NCBI RefSeq assembly: GCF_002419965.1
Contig: NZ_DIHC01000042.1
Coordinates: 85,066-149,065, forward strand
Source of the DNA: Pseudomonas sp. UBA5706
GTDB lineage: Bacteria; Pseudomonadota; Gammaproteobacteria; Pseudomonadales; Pseudomonadaceae
Direction of reading: 5' to 3'
DNA: 64,000 bases
A model generated the notes under the pieces. That model was not told the DNA's origin, ran no database searches, and saw only the letters and a list, made by a program, of their open reading frames with translations. Positions 52,911 through 60,222 of this stretch are shown here, piece after piece (the stretch's first letter is position 1; each line of letters opens with the position of its first letter). Made by a program: the position numbers and the translations under genes.

Positions 52911-54224
52911 TTACCGATTTACCAGTTTTGCTGGCAATGCCACCACCAACAGGCTGCTGAGCAGCAGGCACCCGGCGAAGAACCACAGGGCGCCTGCGCT
53001 GCTGCCAGTGACGTCGATCGCGATGCCCATCATCGAGTTGCTGACCAACCCGGCAATGTTCGCCAGCGAGCAAGCCAGGGCAAAGCCCGTCGCAGCGGCG
53101 CGGCCTTTGAGGAAGGTGGCCGGCAGGCTGAAGAACACCGGCACTGCACCGATGATCGCCGCCGAGGCAATGGCGAACAGTGCGACAGTCGCGACGACGT
53201 TATGAGTGAAGAAGGGGCTTGCCGCCATTGCCAGCGCACCGATCCAGAACGGCACGATGATGTGCCAGCGCCGCTCGCGACGACGGTCGGAACTGGCGCC
53301 GATCATCAGCATGCCGATCAACGCAGCGACGCTTGGCAATGCCGTCAACACCCCGATGTGGAAGGTGTCGGTGACGCCGGCGTTTTTGATGAACGTCGGC
53401 ATCCAAAAGCCCATCGCGTAGGCGCTGAGCAGGATCGAGAAGTCGATACCGCCGAGCATCCACACCTTCAGATTAAAGAAACCGTCCCGGAAACCGTGTT
53501 TGCTGTCTTTGCCTTCGGCATCGTCCAGGCGCAGCTCGCCTTCGAGCAGGGTCTGTTCGCTACTGTTGAGCCACTTGGCCTCCTTCGGCGCATTCGGCAA
53601 CGCCCAGAAGGTCAGCACGCCAAGCAATACGCTGGGCACGCCCTCGATCAGAAACAACCACTGCCAGCCACGCAGCCCGGTCGTCTGGTCGAAATGGCCC
53701 ATGATCCAGCCCGACAGCGGGCCGCCGATCACGCTGGACAGCGGCAGACCAATCATGAACAGCGCGATGATGCGGCCGCGACGGTAAGTCGGGAACCAGG
53801 TGGTCAGGTAAAACAGTACACCCGGCAGAAAGCCCGCTTCGGCGGCGCCGAGCAAGAACCGCAGCACGTAAAACTGCGTCGAGGTGCTGACGAACAGCGT
53901 GCAGGTCGATAGCAGCCCCCAGGTGATCATGATGCGGGCGATCCAGAGCTTTGCCCCGACTTTTTCCAGTACCAGGTTGCTCGGCACTTCGAACAGGATA
54001 TAGCCCACGAAAAACAGCCCGGCACCGAGGCCGAACGCGGTTTCGCTAAAGTGCAACTGGTCGAGCATCTGCAGCTTGGCGAAGCCGATGTTGATGCGGT
54101 CCAGGTATGCAGCCAGGTAGCAAAAACACAGGAATGGAATGAGCTTCCAGGTGATCTTGTGGTAGAGCGCTTTGATCGGGTCCGCAGCGTCGGGTGTAAC
54201 GCTTCCTACATTCGCAGAGGGCAT
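52911..54224 (-). CDS. nicT: Nicotinate-pathway MFS transporter NicT
   Basis: 437 aa, twelve transmembrane helices of the anion:cation symporter (tartrate/phthalate-type) MFS group: AAYLDRINIGFAKLQML, FFVGYILFEVPSNLVLEKVGAKLWIARIMITWG, FYVLRFLLGAAEAGFLPGVLFYLTTWFPTYRRGRI. In P. putida KT2440 the gene beside nicF is nicT, proposed to take up nicotinic acid or 6-hydroxynicotinate intermediates. Its position next to nicF supports the name. A 306-nt gap separates the two. Confidence 0.8.
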   Translation of the reverse strand: MPSANVGSVTPDAADPIKALYHKITWKLIPFLCFCYLAAYLDRINIGFAKLQMLDQLHFSETAFGLGAGLFFVGYILFEVPSNLVLEKVGAKLWIARIMITWGLLSTCTLFVSTSTQFYVLRFLLGAAEAGFLPGVLFYLTTWFPTYRRGRIIALFMIGLPLSSVIGGPLSGWIMGHFDQTTGLRGWQWLFLIEGVPSVLLGVLTFWALPNAPKEAKWLNSSEQTLLEGELRLDDAEGKDSKHGFRDGFFNLKVWMLGGIDFSILLSAYAMGFWMPTFIKNAGVTDTFHIGVLTALPSVAALIGMLMIGASSDRRRERRWHIIVPFWIGALAMAASPFFTHNVVATVALFAIASAAIIGAVPVFFSLPATFLKGRAAATGFALACSLANIAGLVSNSMMGIAIDVTGSSAGALWFFAGCLLLSSLLVVALPAKLVNR

Positions 54225-54530
54225 GGGTGTCTCCTGGCGGTTCTTCGACCGGCGAGCGCAACGGCGGCTGATCTTGCCTGCTTTGGCTGCGTTCTCATAC
54301 GGCCTGTTATGGTTTTTGTTTGCCGCGCATCAAGTACTTTGGCAAGCACCGGATGGCGACTTCCAAAGGCAGTGTCAGAAGACTGAACAGTGGCTGGCCG
54401 ATCCGTGGCACTGCCTGTCCAGTTATTGCGTAATCGGGGTTACGCGACCAGTGCTCTATGGCCTGGTTCTGGCTGATGGACAGCCACAAGCGTCAAGCCA
54501 TGGGCCGCAACCGAGCAGCGGGCTGCTGCG
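54225..54530. other. Gap between nicF and nicT
   Basis: No convincing gene. A short GC-rich hairpin (AGCAGC, GGG, CTGCTG) lies near 54512-54529 at the nicF stop and may terminate or attenuate. The size of the gap suggests nicT has its own promoter. Confidence 0.4.
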
Positions 54531-55175
54531 CTATTTGGCGCTGGCAGCTTGAAACTGCCCGATAGCCTCTTGCTTGCTCACCACATCGCCGTACTTGCTG
54601 TCGATGTCGAACAGGTTCGCTTCATGCGGTGCGGGATGTCGGTCGCCGACGCATTCGCGTACAACGATGGTGCGAAAACCGTGCTGCACCGCATCCACCG
54701 CCGTCGCACGGATGCAGCCGCTGGTGGAGCAACCTGCCAGTACCACCGTGTCGATGCCTTGCGCATGCAGCAGGGAAGCAAGCGAGGTGCCAAAGAACGA
54801 ACTGGCGTACTGCTTGCTGATGACCACTTCCTCTGGCAACGGCAGCACCTGTTCGCAAAAGGCCGCCAAGGGATTGCCTTGCACCATGTCCTTCATCACC
54901 GGCGCCTTTTTCACCCACATGCCGCCGTCGGCGAAATGGGTCGGGTGATAGCGGATGTTGGTGTGCACCACGGGGATGCCATGCTGCCGCGCGCTGGCCA
55001 GCAATGCGACGCTCTCGGCCACTGCGCTGACGACACCCGGCGCATACAGCGCAGCACCGGCCTGGGTATAGCCCTGCATGAAGTCGATCATCAGCAGCGC
55101 CGGTTTCTGCCCGAAGCCAATACGATTGCCCCACACGCCCTGGTAGTTGGCATCGGCGCTTTGTAGGTCACTCAT
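54531..55175 (-). CDS. nicF: Maleamate amidohydrolase NicF
   Basis: 214 aa, cysteine hydrolase (isochorismatase fold). ALLMIDFMQGY carries the catalytic Asp, the Lys lies in VVISKQYASSFFGTSLASLL, and the nucleophile Cys is in VVLAGCSTSGCIRATAVDA. It hydrolyses maleamate to maleate and ammonia in the nicotinate pathway. GAGGG precedes ATG 55175. The gene directly upstream is nicD, 188 nt away. Confidence 0.9.
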   Translation of the reverse strand: MSDLQSADANYQGVWGNRIGFGQKPALLMIDFMQGYTQAGAALYAPGVVSAVAESVALLASARQHGIPVVHTNIRYHPTHFADGGMWVKKAPVMKDMVQGNPLAAFCEQVLPLPEEVVISKQYASSFFGTSLASLLHAQGIDTVVLAGCSTSGCIRATAVDAVQHGFRTIVVRECVGDRHPAPHEANLFDIDSKYGDVVSKQEAIGQFQAASAK

Positions 55176-55363
55176 GGTGTCGCCCTCTCAAATGGTGTCG
55201 CGGTCGCCGGTTGTGCAAGGGCGTTGCTTGCCCTGTGATCGGCGACGAAGTTGTGGTGAACGCTGGAGCACGGTGACGCTGGTGCTGCCGATGTCTACGG
55301 ATTTGCGACTGTTCCGCACGCGATGGCGACATTGGCCTCGCTGTTACGGACACAGGCATCGCC
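55176..55363. other. Spacer where nicE would be expected
   Basis: In P. putida nicE (maleate isomerase, about 250 codons) lies between nicF and nicD. Here only 188 nt separate them. A minus-strand frame (VDIGSTSVTVLQRSPQLRR near 55220-55310) is open but does not resemble the NicE motifs I know (GQIVPSSNTTMETE, GAGALLSGAY). The segment looks like an unrelated intergenic sequence. Confidence 0.6.
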
Positions 55364-56182
55364 TTAGGCCAACGGCGCGCCGAGGAAGTCACCGAACGCG
55401 GCGAAGAATCCCGGCAGGTTGTCCCATGGAATCATGTGTCCGGCGTCTTCCACCCGAGCGATCCGAATCCCCGGTTGCAGTTGTTGGATCTCGGCTTCGT
55501 CTTCTGCCTGGATCACGCCGCCGCGGGTGGCGACGATCAGCAGGGCAGGCACCGGCAGGTTCGGCAGGTCCTGATGGAAGTCCACCTCATGAAAATCATT
55601 GAAGGCCCGCACGATGGCTGGCTCGAAGCAGGTGTGCAGCCATTCGGCGCGCAGCTGCAGTTGCTCATCGGTCCAGGTCGGGCAGAACGCGCGCATGTCG
55701 TCCGCGCTCATGCCGCTTTGCGACTGACGAATCGAATCGACGTACCACGGCAGCTTCGACGGGTATTCACGACGACCGGGGCCGGACACGGGCGGGTCGA
55801 TCAGCACCAGGCTTTTCACGCCCACGGGATGGCGCACAGAGGCCCGTGCAACGAAGCGTGCGCCCATGGAATGCCCCACCAGGTGGTAGCTGTCGATACC
55901 CATGGCAACAGTAAACGCGCTGATGTCGTCGGCGCAGGTTTCGACGCTGTAGTCCAGGTCCGGCCCGGTGGCGGACAGGCCACGACCGCGGGCATCAAGC
56001 ACATAGGTGTCGAAATACTGCCCCATGTGTTCAGCGACGAAGCCCCAGGTGATCGCCGGGCTGGTGATGCCGGGAATCAGGATCAGCGCCGGTTTGTCGG
56101 CATGTTTGTTCCCGCCATAGCGCAGGTAATGCTGACGAATGCCGTTGGCCGCAACGTTGCCGCCTTGAATGAACGTGCTCAT
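55364..56182 (-). CDS. nicD: N-formylmaleamate deformylase NicD
   Basis: 272 aa alpha/beta hydrolase closely resembling KT2440 NicD: GGNVAANGIRQHYLRYGG, ALILIPGITSPAITWGFVAEHMG, nucleophile HLVGHSMGARFV, PPVSGPGRREYPSKLPWYVDSIRQ, and catalytic His in EDAGHMIPWDNLPGFFAAFGDFL. It releases formate from N-formylmaleamate, giving maleamate. Its start overlaps the nicC stop by 4 nt. Confidence 0.95.
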   Translation of the reverse strand: MSTFIQGGNVAANGIRQHYLRYGGNKHADKPALILIPGITSPAITWGFVAEHMGQYFDTYVLDARGRGLSATGPDLDYSVETCADDISAFTVAMGIDSYHLVGHSMGARFVARASVRHPVGVKSLVLIDPPVSGPGRREYPSKLPWYVDSIRQSQSGMSADDMRAFCPTWTDEQLQLRAEWLHTCFEPAIVRAFNDFHEVDFHQDLPNLPVPALLIVATRGGVIQAEDEAEIQQLQPGIRIARVEDAGHMIPWDNLPGFFAAFGDFLGAPLA

Positions 56183-57345
56183 GCGGCCGCCCCCGATTTC
56201 AGTGGCTGGGCATAGAGGTCATAACCGTAGACCCAGGCCGGGTCTTCCTGGGTGCGCAGCCAGGTGTTGGCGTTGGACACGGCCTGTACGCGAGAGGCGC
56301 GCTCCTTGCGATTGGCTTCGTAGAGATCGAAAGCGGTGCGGTAATCGGTCAGGCCGGTTTCCTGCAGGCAGCGAGTCAACATCGCGGCATCTTCGATGGC
56401 CATGCCGGCGCCCTGGGCCATGTGCGGTTTCATCGGGTGGCAGGCATCGCCCAGCAACACCAGGCGACCACGGCTCCATAGCGGCAGCGGGTTGCGGTTG
56501 AGCAGCGGCCACTTGGTCACGCTCTCGGTGGACTCGATCAGCGCCTGCACGGTGGGGTGATAACCGGCGAAGGCTTCGTACATTTCTTCCCGGCTGCTGT
56601 CGACCCAGTTGCCTTGGAAATCCCACTCTGCATGAGGGACGCCGGTGACGTAGTAGTACTCATCGCGCTTGCCGGTGGTGTGGTAGACCATCATGTGACG
56701 GTCCTCGCTCCACCATTTCACGCAGTTCTCGAAGTCCAAATTGTATTTGTTCAGCACTGCGCTCGGAATCAGCGCGCGGTGTGCGACCCACCCGCTGTAC
56801 AGCGGTTTCTCCTGGCCCAGCAACTCTTCACGGATTCGCGAATTGATACCGTCGGCCCCGATCACGATGTCGGCGTCGGCATGGGTGCCGTCGGCAAAAT
56901 TCAGGCGCACGCCGTTTTCGCGCTCTTCAAGCGTGGTCAGGCATTTGCTGAAATGCACACTGCCCGGAGCCAGGGTCGACATCTGCAGCGCATGCAGGTC
57001 GCCACGGTGCACCGTGATGTACGCCGCACCGTATTCCTTGCGCGAAAACTCGCCCAGGGCGATGCGTGACAGGTAATCACCGGTAGCGCCATCGCGGCTG
57101 AACCAGAAATCCGGATGCGACCCCATGTCGCTCAATGGCCGCTCAATGCCCATGCGGCGAAAGATTTTCATGATATTCGGACCCATGTGGATCCCCGCAC
57201 CGATGCGCGAAAACTCCGGGGCCTGCTCATAGACGTCGACCTTGAAACCGGCTTGCTGCAACAGCGTGGCGGCGGCAGCGCCACCCAGGCCGGCTCCAAC
57301 GATGGCGATTTTTTGGGCGGTGGGCGTAGCTGGGTTGATAGGCAT
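56179..57345 (-). CDS. nicC: 6-hydroxynicotinate 3-monooxygenase NicC
   Basis: 388 aa flavoprotein hydroxylase. FAD fingerprint KIAIVGAGLGGAAAATLLQQAGF, DG motif DIVIGADGINSRIREELL, and second GD motif GRLVLLGDACHPMKPHMAQGAGMAIEDAAML. Uses NADH and O2 for decarboxylative hydroxylation of 6-hydroxynicotinate to 2,5-dihydroxypyridine. Divergent from nicX; two copies of a near-palindrome lie in the shared promoter region. Confidence 0.94.
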   Translation of the reverse strand: MPINPATPTAQKIAIVGAGLGGAAAATLLQQAGFKVDVYEQAPEFSRIGAGIHMGPNIMKIFRRMGIERPLSDMGSHPDFWFSRDGATGDYLSRIALGEFSRKEYGAAYITVHRGDLHALQMSTLAPGSVHFSKCLTTLEERENGVRLNFADGTHADADIVIGADGINSRIREELLGQEKPLYSGWVAHRALIPSAVLNKYNLDFENCVKWWSEDRHMMVYHTTGKRDEYYYVTGVPHAEWDFQGNWVDSSREEMYEAFAGYHPTVQALIESTESVTKWPLLNRNPLPLWSRGRLVLLGDACHPMKPHMAQGAGMAIEDAAMLTRCLQETGLTDYRTAFDLYEANRKERASRVQAVSNANTWLRTQEDPAWVYGYDLYAQPLKSGAAA

Positions 57346-57418
57346 GGCGCTTCCTTCGTAATGCGTGGATCCGGGTGGGTGAGTGACGAGTAATGGTCAT
57401 CGTCACTGTGCGTTTTAG

Positions 57419-57430
57419 AGTGTATACGCT
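57419..57430. promoter_or_regulatory. Candidate NicR operator near nicC
   Basis: AGTGTATACGCT is a near-palindrome (one mismatched pair), about 75 nt before nicC. An identical 12-mer occurs at 57594-57605 on the nicX side. Duplicate placement in a divergent promoter fits binding sites for the MarR-type NicR. Confidence 0.55.
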
Positions 57431-57434
57431 GAAA

Positions 57435-57462
57435 TTTTGAAATGTGAATAGGTATTTCAAAA
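57435..57462. promoter_or_regulatory. Second inverted repeat in the nicC-nicX region
   Basis: TTTTGAAAT and ATTTCAAAA are perfect 9-bp inverse arms around a 10-nt spacer, just beside the first AGTGTATACGCT copy. It may be a further regulator site or part of the nicC promoter. Confidence 0.4.
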
Positions 57463-57593
57463 AACACGCCAACCTGTCGCGATTAGGCATGTCACCCTTT
57501 GTAACCCAGTAAATGCGGACACTGTGTGCATAGGTAACGAACTGGCGCGGCTATTGCAGAGAGCCATAATTTGATGTCTTATCGATTTTAATT

Positions 57594-57605
57594 AGTGTAT
57601 ACGCT
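57594..57605. promoter_or_regulatory. Candidate NicR operator near nicX
   Basis: Second exact copy of AGTGTATACGCT, about 78 nt before the nicX ATG. The distances of the two copies from their genes (about 75 and 78 nt) are nearly symmetrical. Confidence 0.55.
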
Positions 57606-57683
57606 TAAAAAATGCACTGCCGTGGAGCGTCATGCCTTTCGATGGTGCATGGCAGCCAAGGCGGGATGACGAGGAGACGAGAA

Positions 57684-58733
57684 ATGCCGGTTAGCGATTG
57701 CGAATTGACCCAGATGTTCGAGCACGTACTGAAGCTGTCGAAAGTGGACACGACCCAGAGCGTTGCAGTGCTCAAGAGCCATTATTCCGATGCGCGTACC
57801 GTGCGTGCGGCGATGGACGCCGCGCAGCGCCTGGGCGCCAAGGTGTATGCGGTGGAGCTGCCGTCCTTCAATCATCCCAAGGCCATGGGCAACGACATGA
57901 CCGCCTATTGCGGCGACACCGCGCTGACCGGCAACCTTGCCGCGCAACGCGCGCTGGAGGCTGCGGACCTGGTCATCGACACCATGATGCTGCTGCATTC
58001 GCCCGAGCAGGAGCAGATCCTCAAAACCGGCACGCGGATCCTGCTGGCGGTCGAGCCGCCGGAAGTGCTGGCGCGCATGTTGCCGACCGTGGCCGACAAA
58101 GAGCGGGTGCTGGCGGCCGAGCAGGTACTGAAAGCGGCGCGTTCGATCCACGTGAAGTCCCGCGCAGGCAGTGATTTTCGCGCGCAGTTGGGGCAATACC
58201 CTTCGGTCACCGAGTATGGCTTCGCTGACGAACCGGGGCGCTGGGATCACTGGCCCAGCGGCTTTCTGTTCTCCTGGCCGAATGAGGCGACCGCCGAGGG
58301 CACGCTGGTGATTGATGTCGGCGATATCCTGCTGCCGTTCAAGACCTACTCCCGCGAGCAGATCACTCTGGAAGTCGAGAAGGGCTTCATCACCGGCATT
58401 CACGGTGGTTTCGAGGCCCAGTACCTGCGTGACTACATGAAGTATTTCAACGACCCCGAGGTATACGGCATCTCCCACATCGGCTGGGGTTTGCAGCCGC
58501 GAGCGCAGTGGACCGCCATGGGCCTGCACGACAAGAACGACGGCATGTGCATGGACGCCCGGGCGTTCTACGGCAACTTTCTCTTTTCCACCGGGCCAAA
58601 CACTGAAGTGGGCGGCACCCGCAAGACGCCGTGCCACCTGGATATTCCGCTGCGCCACTGCGATATCTATCTGGATGACAAGGCCGTGGTGCTGGGCGGC
58701 GATGTAGTGGCGCCAGAGGGCTCCAAGGCCTGA
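57684..58733 (+). CDS. nicX: 2,5-dihydroxypyridine 5,6-dioxygenase NicX
   Basis: 349 aa from ATG 57684, with GGAG 7 nt upstream; an earlier in-frame ATG at 57612 is unsupported. KT2440 NicX is about the same length. Landmarks are MPVSDCELTQMFEHVL, SYSREQITLEVEKGF-type strand (KTYSREQITLEVEKGF, Glu ligand) and CHLDIPLRHCDIYLDD (His and Asp/His iron ligands). The Fe(II) enzyme opens 2,5-dihydroxypyridine to N-formylmaleamate. A GC-rich imperfect hairpin follows the stop. Confidence 0.94.
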   Translation: MPVSDCELTQMFEHVLKLSKVDTTQSVAVLKSHYSDARTVRAAMDAAQRLGAKVYAVELPSFNHPKAMGNDMTAYCGDTALTGNLAAQRALEAADLVIDTMMLLHSPEQEQILKTGTRILLAVEPPEVLARMLPTVADKERVLAAEQVLKAARSIHVKSRAGSDFRAQLGQYPSVTEYGFADEPGRWDHWPSGFLFSWPNEATAEGTLVIDVGDILLPFKTYSREQITLEVEKGFITGIHGGFEAQYLRDYMKYFNDPEVYGISHIGWGLQPRAQWTAMGLHDKNDGMCMDARAFYGNFLFSTGPNTEVGGTRKTPCHLDIPLRHCDIYLDDKAVVLGGDVVAPEGSKA

Positions 58734-58760
58734 CAGGGTGCGCTGCAACAATACGGCTTA

Positions 58761-58794
58761 CCGGCGGTGACGATTTTCGGTTCGTCGCCTCCGG
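58761..58794. terminator. Hairpin downstream of nicX
   Basis: CCGGCGGTGACGA and TCGTCGCCTCCGG pair over 11 of 13 positions around an 8-nt loop, 28 nt after the nicX stop. No T-run follows, so it may be a REP-like element or a weak terminator. Confidence 0.5.
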
Positions 58795-58856
58795 CAAACC
58801 GGACTGCCAGGGATCATATTCAGGCTTGATGCCTTGCTGGCATCCTGGCTTGCAGC

Positions 58857-58880
58857 CTTGCAGGCTTGCAGGCTTGCAGG
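58857..58880 (+). repeat. Three tandem copies of CTTGCAGG
   Basis: Three exact 8-bp units, preceded by degenerate versions (GGCTTGATGCCTTGCTGG, GGCTTGCAGC). They lie between nicX and nicR, about 70-95 nt before nicR. Confidence 0.75.
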
Positions 58881-58950
58881 CGAATGGGCCATTTCTGACG
58901 CCGAAGATTCCCCTGTCTGCTCGCAACCGTTAATGTAGCCAGTATTCTCA

Positions 58951-59430
58951 ATGCTGCCGAACGAGCCATCCGTGTCCACTGATAAACCCTCCAGCGAGCA
59001 GGCCTCCTACACTTTTTCCGAGCAAGTCGGCCATTTGCTGCGCAAGGCATACCAGCGCCATCTGGCGATTTTCCAGCAGCACGTCGGTGACTCCCAGCTC
59101 ACGGCGGTGCAATTCGTCACCCTCTGCGCCCTGCGTGACCACGGCCCCAGTTCACAGACTGAGCTGGTCAAGGCGACGGCGGTGGACCAGGCGACCATTC
59201 GCGGTATTGTCGACCGGCTCAAGGCCCGCGACCTGATCAGCCTGGACCCCGACCCGCAGGACCGGCGCAAGGTCATCTGTAGCCTGACCGACAGCGGCCT
59301 TCAATTGGTGCAGGAAACCGTTCCCCGCGCCGCGCAGATCAGCGAGATCACCCTCAGCAAATTGAACCCCGCCGAGCGGGTGGCGGTGCTGTTCCTGCTG
59401 CGCAAACTGATTGATGAGCCCGAGCAGTAA
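58951..59430 (+). CDS. nicR: MarR-type regulator NicR
   Basis: 159 aa. ATG 58951 or GTG 58972 (VSTDKPSS) could start it. Winged helix: LTAVQFVTLCALRDHGPSSQTELVKATAVDQATIRGIVDRLKARDLISLDPDPQDRRKVICSLTDSG. In P. putida NicR represses the nicC and nicX promoters and is released by 6-hydroxynicotinate. Position next to nicX supports the name. Confidence 0.9.
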   Translation: MLPNEPSVSTDKPSSEQASYTFSEQVGHLLRKAYQRHLAIFQQHVGDSQLTAVQFVTLCALRDHGPSSQTELVKATAVDQATIRGIVDRLKARDLISLDPDPQDRRKVICSLTDSGLQLVQETVPRAAQISEITLSKLNPAERVAVLFLLRKLIDEPEQ

Positions 59431-59465
59431 CGTCTGCCCTGTTGCGACATTCCGCAAACCTGCGG

Positions 59466-59512
<47 letters not shown>

Positions 59513-59662
59513 TTGCGAAGGCTGAGGCTCAGTTGCTGAAGGTGGCTTGACTCAACCGATTTATTCGCGACCTCGTGGCCACCGTCTGATCCCCGTTCCC
59601 TAACGATTACCTCCCTGTTTCTGCATCCCTGTCCTGCTGGCACGCTTCCTGCTCTCTTTTCA

Positions 59663-59678
59663 TGAAGTAACCACTTCA
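59663..59678. promoter_or_regulatory. Palindrome upstream of nicA
   Basis: TGAAGT and ACTTCA flank AACC, a perfect 6-bp inverted repeat 42-57 nt before the nicA ATG. In P. putida the nicAB promoter is controlled by the TetR-type NicS; this is a natural candidate site, although nicS itself is not in the window. Confidence 0.5.
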
Positions 59679-59719
59679 CCAAAAGTCCGAAACGGTAGGT
59701 AACAGATGGGGAGCGCGGT

Positions 59720-60208
59720 ATGAGCGAGCAGCAGGCGACGGGCGAGAAGGCCGTGACGCTTAAGGTCAACGGCCAGACCTCGTCCGTCACGGCCATGGCG
59801 GATACCCCGCTGTTGCTGATCCTGCGCAATGACCTGCAGCTCAACGGCCCCAAATACGGCTGCGGCCTGGGCGAGTGCGGCGCTTGCACGGTGATCATCG
59901 ACGGCGTGGCGGCTCGCTCATGCGTATTCCCGCTGGCTGGTGCCGAAGGGCGTGAAATCACCACGCTAGAAGGCATCGGCTCACGCGAATACCCGCACCC
60001 GGTGCAGCAGGCGTTCATCGACGAGCAGGCTGCGCAATGCGGCTACTGCATGAACGGCATGATCATGACCGCCAAGGCCTTGCTCGACCGCAACCCGCAC
60101 CCCACCGAAGCGCAGATCCGCAACGAACTGTCGGCCAACCTCTGCCGCTGCGGCACCCATATCGAAATTCTTCGCGCGGTCATGCGGGCCGCCCGTCACA
60201 CGCTTTGA
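59720..60208 (+). CDS. nicA: Nicotinate hydroxylase small subunit NicA
   Basis: 162 aa, two [2Fe-2S] clusters. The plant-type ferredoxin set is CGLGECGACT and SCVFPL (about residues 49-75); the second set is CGYCMNGM and CRCGTH (about 105-145). Electron-transfer subunit that receives electrons from the molybdenum site of NicB during hydroxylation of nicotinate to 6-hydroxynicotinate. GGGGAG precedes the ATG. nicB follows 14 nt later. Confidence 0.95.
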   Translation: MSEQQATGEKAVTLKVNGQTSSVTAMADTPLLLILRNDLQLNGPKYGCGLGECGACTVIIDGVAARSCVFPLAGAEGREITTLEGIGSREYPHPVQQAFIDEQAAQCGYCMNGMIMTAKALLDRNPHPTEAQIRNELSANLCRCGTHIEILRAVMRAARHTL

Positions 60209-60222
60209 ACGGAGCGATTCTT

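Noticed and set aside
60037..60222. Upstream extension of nicB into nicA
   Set aside because: The frame is open there only as a shadow of nicA; the ribosome binding site at 60211-60214 points to TTG 60223.
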